This document shows, one piece after another, positions 52,512-60,037 of a DNA stretch of 60,037 bases. Position 1 is the first letter of the stretch. The number at the start of each line of letters is the position of its first letter. The stretch is taken from contig CALURX010000009.1 in assembly GCA_944323265.1 (NCBI GenBank), positions 1-60,037 of the forward strand. The letters are read 5' to 3'. The DNA is from Candidatus Gastranaerophilales bacterium. Its GTDB lineage: Bacteria > Cyanobacteriota > Vampirovibrionia > Gastranaerophilales > Gastranaerophilaceae. Under the pieces are notes generated by a model. That model was not told the DNA's origin, did no database searches, and was given only the letters and a program-made list of their open reading frames with translations. The translations under genes and the position numbers were made by a program.

Positions 52512-52551
52512 AAAAATAGCGGTCTTTCTAAAAGAAAACCGCTATTTTTTT
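52512..52551. terminator. bidirectional terminator between tsf and a hypothetical gene
   Basis: Stem AAAAATAGCGGT/ACCGCTATTTTT with A/T runs on both sides. It overlaps the stop of the convergent gene. Confidence 0.85.
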
Positions 52552-53438
52552 CTAGTATAAAAATCCTTCTCATATTTTTTTGAGCGATTTAGTATTCTAA
52601 AAGCTGTCGATATATTTGGAGAATCAAAGGGAATTTTATCAAAATAAAAATGAATCAATTCCAAACGATTCTTTATACCATCAGAATTTTTGATAGGATT
52701 TTGCATCATATAAACTAACTCTTTGTAAAGTATTACAAGGGTTTTGATTAAGTTGCGATTATAATTTTGTTTCACAGAGTCATAATCAAAACTTTCTGCA
52801 GGACAAAAATCACTCGCTATAGATTTAACGACAAAATTGGAACTTGTTTTGTCATATTTATTTAATATTATCTCCAATACATTAACAAAATCTAATTGTC
52901 TACTACTATTCCAGTCTAAAACTTTAAACCTTTCAGGCAAAAATCTTAGTTTTTCACGAATAGCCAGAACCATATCTTTTAAAGACACCATCCTGCCTAA
53001 AATATGCCTATAATCGACATCTTCTTTTAGAGGTTTTGTGCGATATAATTTTATGCTGTCATCAATAATCTTCTTATATGTTTCCGGTTGAATTTTCTCT
53101 TTTATAATTAAATTAGGTGATATTGATTTCAATAATGTCGAATAAATAATATTAACAGCGTTTATATGAAATTTTTTATTCCTTGCATTTGTCGGATAAT
53201 GAAGCAAATCCTGTATGTAATGTAAAACTTTTTGAACCTTTTCTTCATTTAACCTAGACTGCTCAAGCTTAAAAAACTTTCCCATACGATAAATATTTCC
53301 TGCCAAGTCATAAGGTTTTGCCTTAAATCCATCAAAAATTTCACAGCATTTTTTATCAAAAAGTTCTACGGCTCGGCTTTGTCCGGCTTTATTCAAACTC
53401 GATTGTATATTAACTGGTGATAATTTTTGTACTTGCAT
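52542..53438 (-). CDS. 298-residue hypothetical helical protein
   Basis: An all-helical basic protein with no signal or TM segment. It begins MQVQKLSPVNIQSSLNKAGQ and has repeated helices with Leu/Ile/Phe. No catalytic motif was seen. It lies next to the prophage edge but has host-like composition. No function assigned. Confidence 0.55.
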   Translation of the reverse strand: MQVQKLSPVNIQSSLNKAGQSRAVELFDKKCCEIFDGFKAKPYDLAGNIYRMGKFFKLEQSRLNEEKVQKVLHYIQDLLHYPTNARNKKFHINAVNIIYSTLLKSISPNLIIKEKIQPETYKKIIDDSIKLYRTKPLKEDVDYRHILGRMVSLKDMVLAIREKLRFLPERFKVLDWNSSRQLDFVNVLEIILNKYDKTSSNFVVKSIASDFCPAESFDYDSVKQNYNRNLIKTLVILYKELVYMMQNPIKNSDGIKNRLELIHFYFDKIPFDSPNISTAFRILNRSKKYEKDFYTRKK

Positions 53439-53494
53439 ATTCTTTTATTCTAAAACATGAAAACAAAAATTTTGCCAGTACACATACTAAATAT

Positions 53495-54799
53495 TTAAGC
53501 TCTGAGTCGCCAATAGTATTCAACAAGATAACTTATTGCATCAAATGGGTGTTCTAAGAACTTTGCTTCACGATTTGATTTTATCTGATTGTGGGTTGGA
53601 ACATCAACTATGCTTGTTCCTTCTTTAAAAGAAAGATTATAAATGTTGTACAGAATCCACTTGCATTTTCTCGGATCAACAAAAAGATGACGCTCATTAT
53701 TAGAATTTTTAACACGCGCATTAAAAGCCGAGATTCTGCTTAAAATTGGCGGATTGTAATTTCTGAGCCTAAACTTCACATCCTTATAGCCATAATCTTG
53801 AAGAGCATTTTTAATTATTGCGTAATTAGTGTACTCACTTTGTGTGCTTCGATTATCTCCAGATGCGTCGCCGTTTATGATAATCTCTGATTTATGCTTC
53901 GGATAGCGCCGTATAAATTCTTCTATACACTGCTGGGTTGTAGTTTTCTCAATTACAATTTCATCAAAAAAGTACACATTTTCATCATCCTTATGCGCAA
54001 GAGCCCAGCACATTGGATCAACGTTGAAATCACAGGTTAAATGCAGGGGCAAATTAGGGTTATATTTAAGTTTAAGTTTATTCTCCTCTGAAAACCCTTT
54101 AACAACAAGTCCGGAAGAATAGTCACCAAACTCACCCAGAACATTGATTCTATAATAATCCTCATCAAAACTTTCTTTCATTGATTGTATAAAATGAGGG
54201 GGTAAGTAGATATTATTTGTTGTAGGCGCGATAATCAGACGGTAATTTTCTTTTGCATGCTCAACAAATCTTTGCCAAATCCATCCTTTATCTGCCTGAG
54301 GGTTTGTATGCCCAAAAAGTCGATAACGAAAATCGACCCAATCTTTCCCGCGGTATGTATTCCTCAAACGTCCCAGAATCTGTTTAAACGAAGAATCTGA
54401 TATCTGTGACGCTTCTTCAATTTCAGCCCAGTGCAAATTTAGAGATTTAAATTTTTCAGGATCCTCTAGGGCTGTAAACAGAATTTCAGAACCGTTTGAA
54501 AACTTTATTGTTTTATCAACCTTATTATAAACATAGTCCTTATCTTCAACGTACCCTAGATTATCCAGATGTTCAAGATAAGTCACAAGCGTTGTCTTTC
54601 GTACAAGTTCATACTCTTTAGCCCCGACCATCCCGCGAGAGCCGGGATACTTCCTTGCAAGAAGTATCCCTAGAAGTGCTCCGCACCAAGTCTTTCCGCT
54701 TCCATATCCGCCCTGATATATTGCTACATCAAGAGAATTTGAATGCGGTATTTCTATAAATTCCCGCTGTTTATCCAGCAGTTTGTACTTAACCATCAT
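53495..54799 (-). CDS. phage terminase large subunit
   Basis: DNA packaging motor of about 434 residues. The ATPase domain has Walker A in YQGGYGSGKTWCGALLG and Walker B in LHWAEIEEAS. The nuclease domain has DFNVDPMCWAL and INGDASGD with the metal-binding Asp residues. I start at the ATG after GGGGTGAT. The start overlaps the DUF1353 gene. It is the last gene of the leftward phage cluster and lies 57 bases from the nearest host gene. A terminase at the end of a structural operon is unusual. Confidence 0.9.
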   Translation of the reverse strand: MMVKYKLLDKQREFIEIPHSNSLDVAIYQGGYGSGKTWCGALLGILLARKYPGSRGMVGAKEYELVRKTTLVTYLEHLDNLGYVEDKDYVYNKVDKTIKFSNGSEILFTALEDPEKFKSLNLHWAEIEEASQISDSSFKQILGRLRNTYRGKDWVDFRYRLFGHTNPQADKGWIWQRFVEHAKENYRLIIAPTTNNIYLPPHFIQSMKESFDEDYYRINVLGEFGDYSSGLVVKGFSEENKLKLKYNPNLPLHLTCDFNVDPMCWALAHKDDENVYFFDEIVIEKTTTQQCIEEFIRRYPKHKSEIIINGDASGDNRSTQSEYTNYAIIKNALQDYGYKDVKFRLRNYNPPILSRISAFNARVKNSNNERHLFVDPRKCKWILYNIYNLSFKEGTSIVDVPTHNQIKSNREAKFLEHPFDAISYLVEYYWRLRA

Positions 54800-55256
54800 T
54801 ATCACCCCAAGAACAAAATCGTTGAAAGAAATCTACGGAATGCTTCATACAAAAGCGTTTAAAAGCATTGACTTTACCGGCCTCAAGAAGTGCATTAAAA
54901 ACTTCCGTAGAAAAATGCCTATCATTATCTACATAAGAATGATTTTCGCATAGTACATCATGAATAAGCGCCGGAACCAGAAACCTATTATCCGTATTTG
55001 GCCCTATTACCCGCCAAAAAATTCTGGGAATTGTCGCACCGTCATAGCAGTAACCCTTTGGAATTTCAAAATTATAGGTCATATCTTTTGAATAGTCTGC
55101 TAATCTTACTTTTAAAGCTTTCTTATTAATAAAAGGATATTTTTCTATTGACTTTTTCTCATCCAAACTCATAGATGGAATGTAGTATCTGATTCCAAGA
55201 TGAGGGATGTCATCAAAGAAAATTCCCGCTTCTGAATTTGAATACCATTCTATCAT
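54789..55256 (-). CDS. DUF1353 phage protein
   Basis: A 155-residue protein of a family found in phage late operons. It has CYDGATIPRIFW and LVPALIHDVLCE, with conserved Asp and His that suggest a metal or catalytic site. The function is not established; some members lie beside lysis genes. AAAAGG lies directly against the ATG. It overlaps the terminase start by 11 bases. Confidence 0.75.
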   Translation of the reverse strand: MIEWYSNSEAGIFFDDIPHLGIRYYIPSMSLDEKKSIEKYPFINKKALKVRLADYSKDMTYNFEIPKGYCYDGATIPRIFWRVIGPNTDNRFLVPALIHDVLCENHSYVDNDRHFSTEVFNALLEAGKVNAFKRFCMKHSVDFFQRFCSWGDNDG

Positions 55257-55263
55257 CCTTTTA

Positions 55264-55635
55264 TCAACCTCCCATTACCTTTCTTGGATAAACAATGATA
55301 TTATTTACATCCCCATAATTTCCGTTTGAGACAAACAGGGTGTCCTCTGTTTCAGCTTCAACATCACAGGCCTTCACTCCATAAGTATATGTTTCAAAAG
55401 CTTTCCCTTTCGGAACAGTTAATAAGTCTGTGTAGTCAGAAGTTAAGAAAAAGCTTACACTGCCTGTTTTATTTGCGGAAACATACAATTCCTGCCCTAC
55501 AAGTTTTCTATTCTTATCTTGTATTGCAAAATAAACTACATAATTTTTTGTCTCATCAAGACCGGTGACAGCAATTTCGCCACTATCACCCTGATATATA
55601 GTAATCGTTCCGTTTTCATCTATATTTAATGACAT
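55264..55635 (-). CDS. phage protein, BppU-like N-terminal fold suspected
   Basis: A 123-residue strand-rich protein that begins MSLNIDENGTITIYQGDSGE and has an Asn/Gly-rich end (VSNGNYGDVNNIIVYPRKV). This resembles baseplate upper-protein N-terminal domains, an uncertain match. The TTG four codons upstream is an alternative start. Confidence 0.55.
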   Translation of the reverse strand: MSLNIDENGTITIYQGDSGEIAVTGLDETKNYVVYFAIQDKNRKLVGQELYVSANKTGSVSFFLTSDYTDLLTVPKGKAFETYTYGVKACDVEAETEDTLFVSNGNYGDVNNIIVYPRKVMGG

Positions 55636-55653
55636 TTCTTTATCCAACCTTTC

Positions 55654-56382
55654 TTATGTTATTTCCCCGCACGCGTACCATCTAAAAGTGCTTAATCCAT
55701 AACCGGGATTTATAATATTACAAGATGCTGCAGAAAGAGAAACCACACCTATTGCATTGGTTATCCAAGCCACATTTGTTGATGCAGAATTACCGGAAGT
55801 ATTTATTAACTGTTTACACACAAAATAATTACCATTTGCAAACGATTTCAAAAAAGTTACAGTTCCTCCTCCTGTTTGTCCTCCTTGCTCGCACCACCCA
55901 TCCGACCAAACTCTATACCAGGATGTGCCGTTTTTATAAGCTTCTGTTACATAAGGTCTGGTACAATTTGATAAATCAGTGTTTGCTTTCAGAGCTAAGT
56001 CTTCATCTATTCTGTCAATATCATCGCTGCAGTCTGCCAAATTCAATATAACAGTTTCTCCTGCCTCGGTGAGGTTTGACAAATCTGCATTTGCTTTATT
56101 AGCGGAAGTCAACTCTGCTGCTTTTTGGGCTGCAATCTGTGCCTGCTCAGTTGCAATACCGGCCTGTTCTTCAGCCTCTTCAAGAGCTTCACTGACGGCA
56201 GACTCCACTTCAAGTTTAGCTTTATTTGCATAATATTTAGCTGAAAAATCTTCATTATTGACCAAATATTCACTCACCGCCCATTGTTTTGCAAGATAAG
56301 AGTAATAGCCCGACGAATCTTTTGAGACTTCTATAACAGCCTCCGAGCCTGCAGGCTTTACTGTTATGACTTTTTTTGCCAT
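55654..56382 (-). CDS. phage tail-fibre-like protein
   Basis: A 242-residue protein beginning MAKKVITVKPAGSEAVIEVS. The middle is a long helical/coiled region rich in Ala/Glu (YANKAKLEVESAVSEALEEA, then EEQAGIATEQAQIAAQKAAE). The C-terminal 100 residues are strand-rich with Trp and Gly (NGTSWYRVWSDGWCEQGGQT), as in receptor-binding or collar fibres. TGGAGGTTAACT precedes the chosen ATG; the frame runs 14 codons further. The NGTSWYRVWSDG block recalls NGASWCREYFSD in the protein at 56898-57449, so the two may share a C-terminal tip. Confidence 0.7.
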   Translation of the reverse strand: MAKKVITVKPAGSEAVIEVSKDSSGYYSYLAKQWAVSEYLVNNEDFSAKYYANKAKLEVESAVSEALEEAEEQAGIATEQAQIAAQKAAELTSANKANADLSNLTEAGETVILNLADCSDDIDRIDEDLALKANTDLSNCTRPYVTEAYKNGTSWYRVWSDGWCEQGGQTGGGTVTFLKSFANGNYFVCKQLINTSGNSASTNVAWITNAIGVVSLSAASCNIINPGYGLSTFRWYACGEIT

Positions 56383-56384
56383 AG

Positions 56385-56879
56385 TTAACCTCCATAGAAA
56401 TCTGCAACAAGCTGAGATAAACACTCTTGAATAAATTCGGATGTTGCACTCTTATAAGACTGCAGGGTAATCATATATTCGTCTGTTATTTCCTGACTAA
56501 AATCAGGAGTAGAATAAGTTATAATTTTAATATCCTGTCCCATATCTACACCCAGTTTTATTTGCAGCAACAAGTCTGATAAGAAGTCTTTCGTTGTTCC
56601 ATCCTGCATATTTACTTTTCTTCTAATCCATCCGAGAGATGTGTTAAAAAAGTTTTGTTCAAAACCTTCTTCACGAGCTTGAACAAGTTCTTCCTCATAA
56701 TTTTCATTAACAACCGGAATGCTTTTACCATCTTCATCTACCCCCATAATCTCATTTTCTAAAAGTGCAAACAACGCTTCTTCAGTCTCTTCTATCTTCA
56801 AACCGCCCTGATGGTTATATTGAACAATAAAATCCGCTCTTTGAGCATCTGTATAAGGTTTGTTTAATTTGTATGACAT
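56385..56879 (-). CDS. phage hypothetical protein, 164 residues
   Basis: An acidic protein with a clear SD (AAAGGA) that starts MSYKLNKPYTDAQRADFIVQ and has Glu-rich helices. No family recognised. It lies 3 bases before the tail-fibre-like gene and 19 bases after the one upstream, in the phage operon. Confidence 0.6.
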   Translation of the reverse strand: MSYKLNKPYTDAQRADFIVQYNHQGGLKIEETEEALFALLENEIMGVDEDGKSIPVVNENYEEELVQAREEGFEQNFFNTSLGWIRRKVNMQDGTTKDFLSDLLLQIKLGVDMGQDIKIITYSTPDFSQEITDEYMITLQSYKSATSEFIQECLSQLVADFYGG

Positions 56880-56897
56880 AATCTTAATCCTTTCTTT

Positions 56898-57449
56898 TTA
56901 CTTACCAAAAGCAACCCAGCTGACCCCTGAGCCCCAACCCCTGTGAACATATACAAACGAACTTGTACTCCAGGAAGAAACACCCTGGTTGGAATCCGAA
57001 GCTCCGCCTGCTCCAACAAGAATTCCTGTAACATTACATATAGATGAAAATGTTTTCACAAAAGATATCGTTCTTGTCTGGAATTGAGAGTTCCCATAGC
57101 TTGAATGACCGCCTTGAACCATCCAAAGCCGTGTTGTCTTATCCTTATCCGAAAAATACTCTCTGCACCAGGAAGCTCCGTTTATATAAGTTGTTACATA
57201 AAGTCCGCTTGCTTCTACCATTGAGCCTATTTCATCAAGCGCTGTATTTATCTCTTCTACGGATTCATCCACACTGTCACCTAAAGAAGACAATGTGGCA
57301 TTTATGCTTACAATATTGGAGTTAACACTTGCAAGCCCGGCTATTTGGCTTTCTGAAAGCTCGGAGATTCTATTATCCAAATATTCAAAGTTGTTATTCA
57401 TTACCTCTGACGATGCCAGAGACCCATATTCAATTTCTGTTAAAGCCAT
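56898..57449 (-). CDS. phage tail-tip/fibre-like protein
   Basis: A 183-residue protein. It begins MALTEIEYGSLASSEVMNNN and has a coiled helix to about residue 80 (DNRISELSESQIAGLASVNS). The C-terminal part is strand-rich (NGASWCREYFSDKDKTTRLW and HRGWGSGVSW). The ATG lies behind GAAAGGAG; the longer start adds MKGVW without SD. It shares C-terminal features with the fibre-like protein downstream. Confidence 0.65.
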   Translation of the reverse strand: MALTEIEYGSLASSEVMNNNFEYLDNRISELSESQIAGLASVNSNIVSINATLSSLGDSVDESVEEINTALDEIGSMVEASGLYVTTYINGASWCREYFSDKDKTTRLWMVQGGHSSYGNSQFQTRTISFVKTFSSICNVTGILVGAGGASDSNQGVSSWSTSSFVYVHRGWGSGVSWVAFGK

Positions 57450-57690
57450 CCATACTCCTTTCATTTATTAAAGTATCGTATATTTTATCAATCTTCTTAT
57501 TTATATCCGCAAGCTGTTCTTTCACGTTTTCAAATTCTGACTTTGTTATATATACATGCGAAACTTCCGCTAAAATTTCCCGATGTGTCTGCTCCAGCCT
57601 CTCGGGTGTTACAAAAAGGTTATATTGGAAAATTATTGAGATACACACTATCGCAACCGGAGCGTACCTGTACAAAAAATCCTTAGCCAT
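57430..57690 (-). CDS. small phage membrane protein, holin/XhlA-like
   Basis: An 86-residue protein with one N-terminal TM helix (APVAIVCISIIFQYNLFV) followed by a coiled coil (SEFENVKEQLADINKKIDKI). This resembles XhlA or a small holin. AGGAGAGG precedes the ATG. It overlaps the next gene by 20 bases. No endolysin is visible in the window. Confidence 0.65.
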   Translation of the reverse strand: MAKDFLYRYAPVAIVCISIIFQYNLFVTPERLEQTHREILAEVSHVYITKSEFENVKEQLADINKKIDKIYDTLINERSMDGFNRN

Positions 57691-57698
57691 ATCCTCTC

Positions 57699-58325
57699 CT
57701 ATTTTTTAGCAAAAAGCTGTATGGCCTTTGTAATCACATCTAAAATCGAATTAGCAGAAGATGTTCCGCTTGAGATATTTCCGCCCAAAGAAGAACCAGC
57801 ATTTGTTGTTGTAGTTGCATTTCCCGCACTCGTTTGAAGTGACTGGTTCTGCATATCAGAAATTACATTATATCCCTGCATATAAGCACTCAAAAGGTTA
57901 TTCATCATAGCAGCCGTATTTTCCTGAGATTCTGCAATAAGCTCGTTAACATAAGATGATAAGGAGTCTGTTGTAGATTCAGAAAGATTTTTGTACAAAT
58001 CCGTTGCCTGAGATGAACGTATCATATTGCGATTTGAGAGCGGATTTATTATATTATTTTCCAAACTCTTTGCAGCCTCCGTATTTAATGCGGATGTATA
58101 AGCATTTAATTTTGCCTGATTTGTTGTTGAATTTATATTCGGATTCATATACTCATCCAAAAGTGAACCTATATTATTATTCACATAGTTATAAATCGTA
58201 TCCAGCGCAGTACCTTCCTTAAATGCAGATGTAGTGCCGGAGTTGTTCGTACTTGCAGTTGCATAAGGATTTGAGGTCGTTGTATTACCATAAACCTTGC
58301 TTGTTGTTTGAGATTTTTTTCCCAT
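57699..58325 (-). CDS. phage structural protein rich in Asn/Ser/Thr
   Basis: A 208-residue protein with low-complexity termini (KVYGNTTTSNPYATASTNNS and TTTTNAGSSLGGNISSGTSS) and a helical middle. The composition suits a virion or tail-needle component. AAAGGAATTGAAA precedes the ATG. No named family. Confidence 0.6.
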   Translation of the reverse strand: MGKKSQTTSKVYGNTTTSNPYATASTNNSGTTSAFKEGTALDTIYNYVNNNIGSLLDEYMNPNINSTTNQAKLNAYTSALNTEAAKSLENNIINPLSNRNMIRSSQATDLYKNLSESTTDSLSSYVNELIAESQENTAAMMNNLLSAYMQGYNVISDMQNQSLQTSAGNATTTTNAGSSLGGNISSGTSSANSILDVITKAIQLFAKK

Positions 58326-58355
58326 TTTCAATTCCTTTCTTTTACAAATTTATTT

Positions 58356-59900
58356 CTACATAGGCTTTGTCTTGATTTTGCCAAACTCTATATTTTTTAT
58401 ACAAAAATCATCCCCGTCATTTTTGGTTAAAAATGTTATCTGGAGAGTTTTGAAAAAAGACGAAGGAAGTTTTTTTATCGCGTTTATATCTTTTATCGGG
58501 AAATATGAAGAATCCCAATGCCCGATATCAAAATAAAGAGTATGTTTTAAAGACTTTGCTTTGATATATCTTGTCTTTGATGTCTGAGAATTGTAATTTC
58601 TGGTATATTCAACATAAAAACTGTTATTGTAGTACATATCCAGAGTAATTTTAGGCGGATAAGAGAGTATTTTTACAGAATTTTCATACCCCAGATTCAT
58701 TGGAGTACATTTGTAATATGATTCTATGAACTCACCGTCAAAAGTGTCAGAAGAGTATTCCTCATATATCTTTGCTCCTGCAGAATACAAAATTCCACCA
58801 ATCGTTGCAAAACAATTGATTTTCTGGCACTTTCTCTTTACCCAGGTCTCCTGAATATAATCGTAAATCAGAATTGTGGAATAATTTGCATCATTGTCAG
58901 GAATCAAAAACCAAACCTCATTCCTGTCTGCAGTTACAACAGAAAGCGTTCTTAGAGAATCAATTTTACCGACAGGAATATTGAAAAGCTCCTCCTGAAT
59001 ATCAAGCGCAATATTTTCCCCAAGCGTCTTGTTTCCGTTAACAACCTGCTTAAAACAAAATACTCCCTTTTTGGTATCATCATAAAAATACAGTTCTGTT
59101 CCGTGAAAAACAAGCGCATTATAAGAAGCACACCCGCCCGGAGAATCAAGAGTTTTATAAAAAGATTTATTATCCTCATCCAATGCAATCAGACAAGATG
59201 AATTTTTATGAAAAACAGCGAGAGTTCCCAAATATGGATAAATCGCAGTTATATCCTTGACAAACTCTATATATCCTGCAGAGGTAGAAATTTCAGCATC
59301 CGATGTTGCAAAATCATAGATATCTTCCTGCACCGAATACCAGAGAACTTCCTCATTAAAAACCCAGAGCCTGCCTGCAAAAACAACAAGCCCCATACCT
59401 TTAACATCACGCTCATCCGCATCCTTAGGGTTCATCATTACAACTTCATCCAGCTCAGCCTCTTCATTGTAATGGCCTATTTCTATAGACAAAAGCTCTT
59501 CCGAGTTTGAAAACACCCACAAATCAGACCAACCCTGTGCCACATCCGTAGCGCAGGATTTTGATGTAACACTTAGCCCGGAAACCTTTAATGTTAAAGT
59601 CTTTGCGCTTGGAGAAAACAAATAAATCTTCCCCTCGCTTGCACTTTCCGTGTGTACAAAAAAGTACGTCTCCCCCTTTTGTACACTTTCAAATATATTA
59701 ATAACACTCTCACCTTCCGGAATAGAATTACATACAGCAACATTCCCTTTCGCAGTCCGTATGCCGACCCCGGAGTTTATCTCCGTTGAAAATAACTCAA
59801 CGTTCTGAATATCAGAGGCCGTAATTACTGACTTTGAAAAAACAGAAGTGCTTCTGTTGATTCCGGAAAATTTATTACATATCAAAGATGTTCTTTGCAT
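58356..59900 (-). CDS. phage structural protein, beta-propeller-like
   Basis: A 514-residue strand-rich protein. It has repeated strand turns with Trp and Gly (LWVFSNSEELL, GRLWVFNEEVLWYSV, EVWFLIPDNDANYSTI) as in tail-tubular or stopper proteins. No catalytic motif. AGGAAATTAGTTT precedes the ATG. It is the most upstream phage gene seen; the spacer 59901-60037 holds no gene. Confidence 0.6.
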   Translation of the reverse strand: MQRTSLICNKFSGINRSTSVFSKSVITASDIQNVELFSTEINSGVGIRTAKGNVAVCNSIPEGESVINIFESVQKGETYFFVHTESASEGKIYLFSPSAKTLTLKVSGLSVTSKSCATDVAQGWSDLWVFSNSEELLSIEIGHYNEEAELDEVVMMNPKDADERDVKGMGLVVFAGRLWVFNEEVLWYSVQEDIYDFATSDAEISTSAGYIEFVKDITAIYPYLGTLAVFHKNSSCLIALDEDNKSFYKTLDSPGGCASYNALVFHGTELYFYDDTKKGVFCFKQVVNGNKTLGENIALDIQEELFNIPVGKIDSLRTLSVVTADRNEVWFLIPDNDANYSTILIYDYIQETWVKRKCQKINCFATIGGILYSAGAKIYEEYSSDTFDGEFIESYYKCTPMNLGYENSVKILSYPPKITLDMYYNNSFYVEYTRNYNSQTSKTRYIKAKSLKHTLYFDIGHWDSSYFPIKDINAIKKLPSSFFKTLQITFLTKNDGDDFCIKNIEFGKIKTKPM

Positions 59901-60037
59901 AAACTAATTTCCTTTCCAGCAAATTTATATGAAGTTTTGTAAAATTTTTATTTATTTTGGGATTTTTCGTAATATTTCTTAACAATACGAGTCAAAAAAG
60001 GCAATTTCTTAAAAGTTAAATACTTTATATATACATA

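Larger units (their letters stand above)
53495..60037 (-). mobile_element. partial prophage, late gene cluster
   Basis: Nine leftward genes with tight spacing: a structural protein, a Ser/Thr/Asn-rich protein, a small TM protein, tail-type proteins, a DUF1353 protein and terminase large subunit. The cluster is cut by the window end, and capsid, portal and integrase genes are not seen. The left edge lies within 53438-53495, where no tRNA is present. Confidence 0.8.

Noticed and set aside
53495-60037. Gene transfer agent instead of prophage
   Set aside because: Fibre-like genes and a terminase with intact motifs fit a phage; capsid and portal genes are outside the window, so it cannot be decided.

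Overview
The window reads as a chromosomal contig from a low-GC, Gram-negative, non-photosynthetic relative of the cyanobacteria, most probably a gut Gastranaerophilales (Vampirovibrionia, formerly Melainabacteria). The inference rests on four things. There is an outer-membrane apparatus (LptD/OstA-like protein, MlaD-MlaF-MlaE set, EnvC-like M23 protein). The SSB is short and of cyanobacterial type, without an acidic tail. A dyad repeat resembles a cyanobacterial intergenic repeat. Several unassigned proteins begin with a leader containing a short F-x-A/G-K type motif. No 16S gene is present, so the placement is an inference.

Layout. 1-5.7 kb: a leftward operon of three tandem paralogous GT-C-like membrane proteins followed by a patatin lipase. 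5.8-11.2 kb: small-molecule metabolism (LeuC-type dehydratase, a 4-TM protein, MtnA) converging on a PdxA-family dehydrogenase, a four-carbon acid sugar kinase and SSB. 11.3-16.7 kb: a 977-residue protein that looks like a Clp/FtsH fusion with dead ATPase motifs and an intact M41 zinc site, a degenerate alpha/beta hydrolase and two helical-repeat proteins. 17.2-21.7 kb: the Mla lipid transporter and ManC. 22-24.8 kb: TetR with a palindromic operator, aldo/keto reductase, GNAT. 25-36.2 kb: initiator tRNA, dnaG-rpoD, a coiled-coil protein, a pseudopilin, HIT, spermidine synthase, class II aldolase, LptD-like and M23 proteins.

About 36.5-42.1 kb is a compact integrative element next to tRNA-Leu(GAG). 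It carries a tyrosine integrase, an excisionase-like protein, a divergently transcribed XRE repressor with symmetric candidate operators, an unrecognised 447-residue protein behind an AT-rich iteron-like region and a possible attenuator, and a 135-bp internal gene duplication. It also holds an unannotated candidate type I toxin-antitoxin locus: a 24-residue hydrophobic peptide with a near-consensus promoter and SD, faced by an antisense promoter whose terminator lies inside the peptide gene. Duplicated arm-like sites lie at both ends, and a 240-bp direct repeat shows several rounds of integration at this tRNA.

42.6-53.4 kb is host sequence again: dUTPase, a putative metalloprotease with an 11-base G tract at its start, a zinc-ribbon protein, NagZ, a GH13 glycosidase, a papain/transglutaminase-like protein, and rpsB-tsf with a structured leader. 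From 53.5 kb to the end is part of a prophage, all leftward, with structural and tail genes followed by terminase large subunit as the last gene. The portal, capsid and integrase genes are not in the window.
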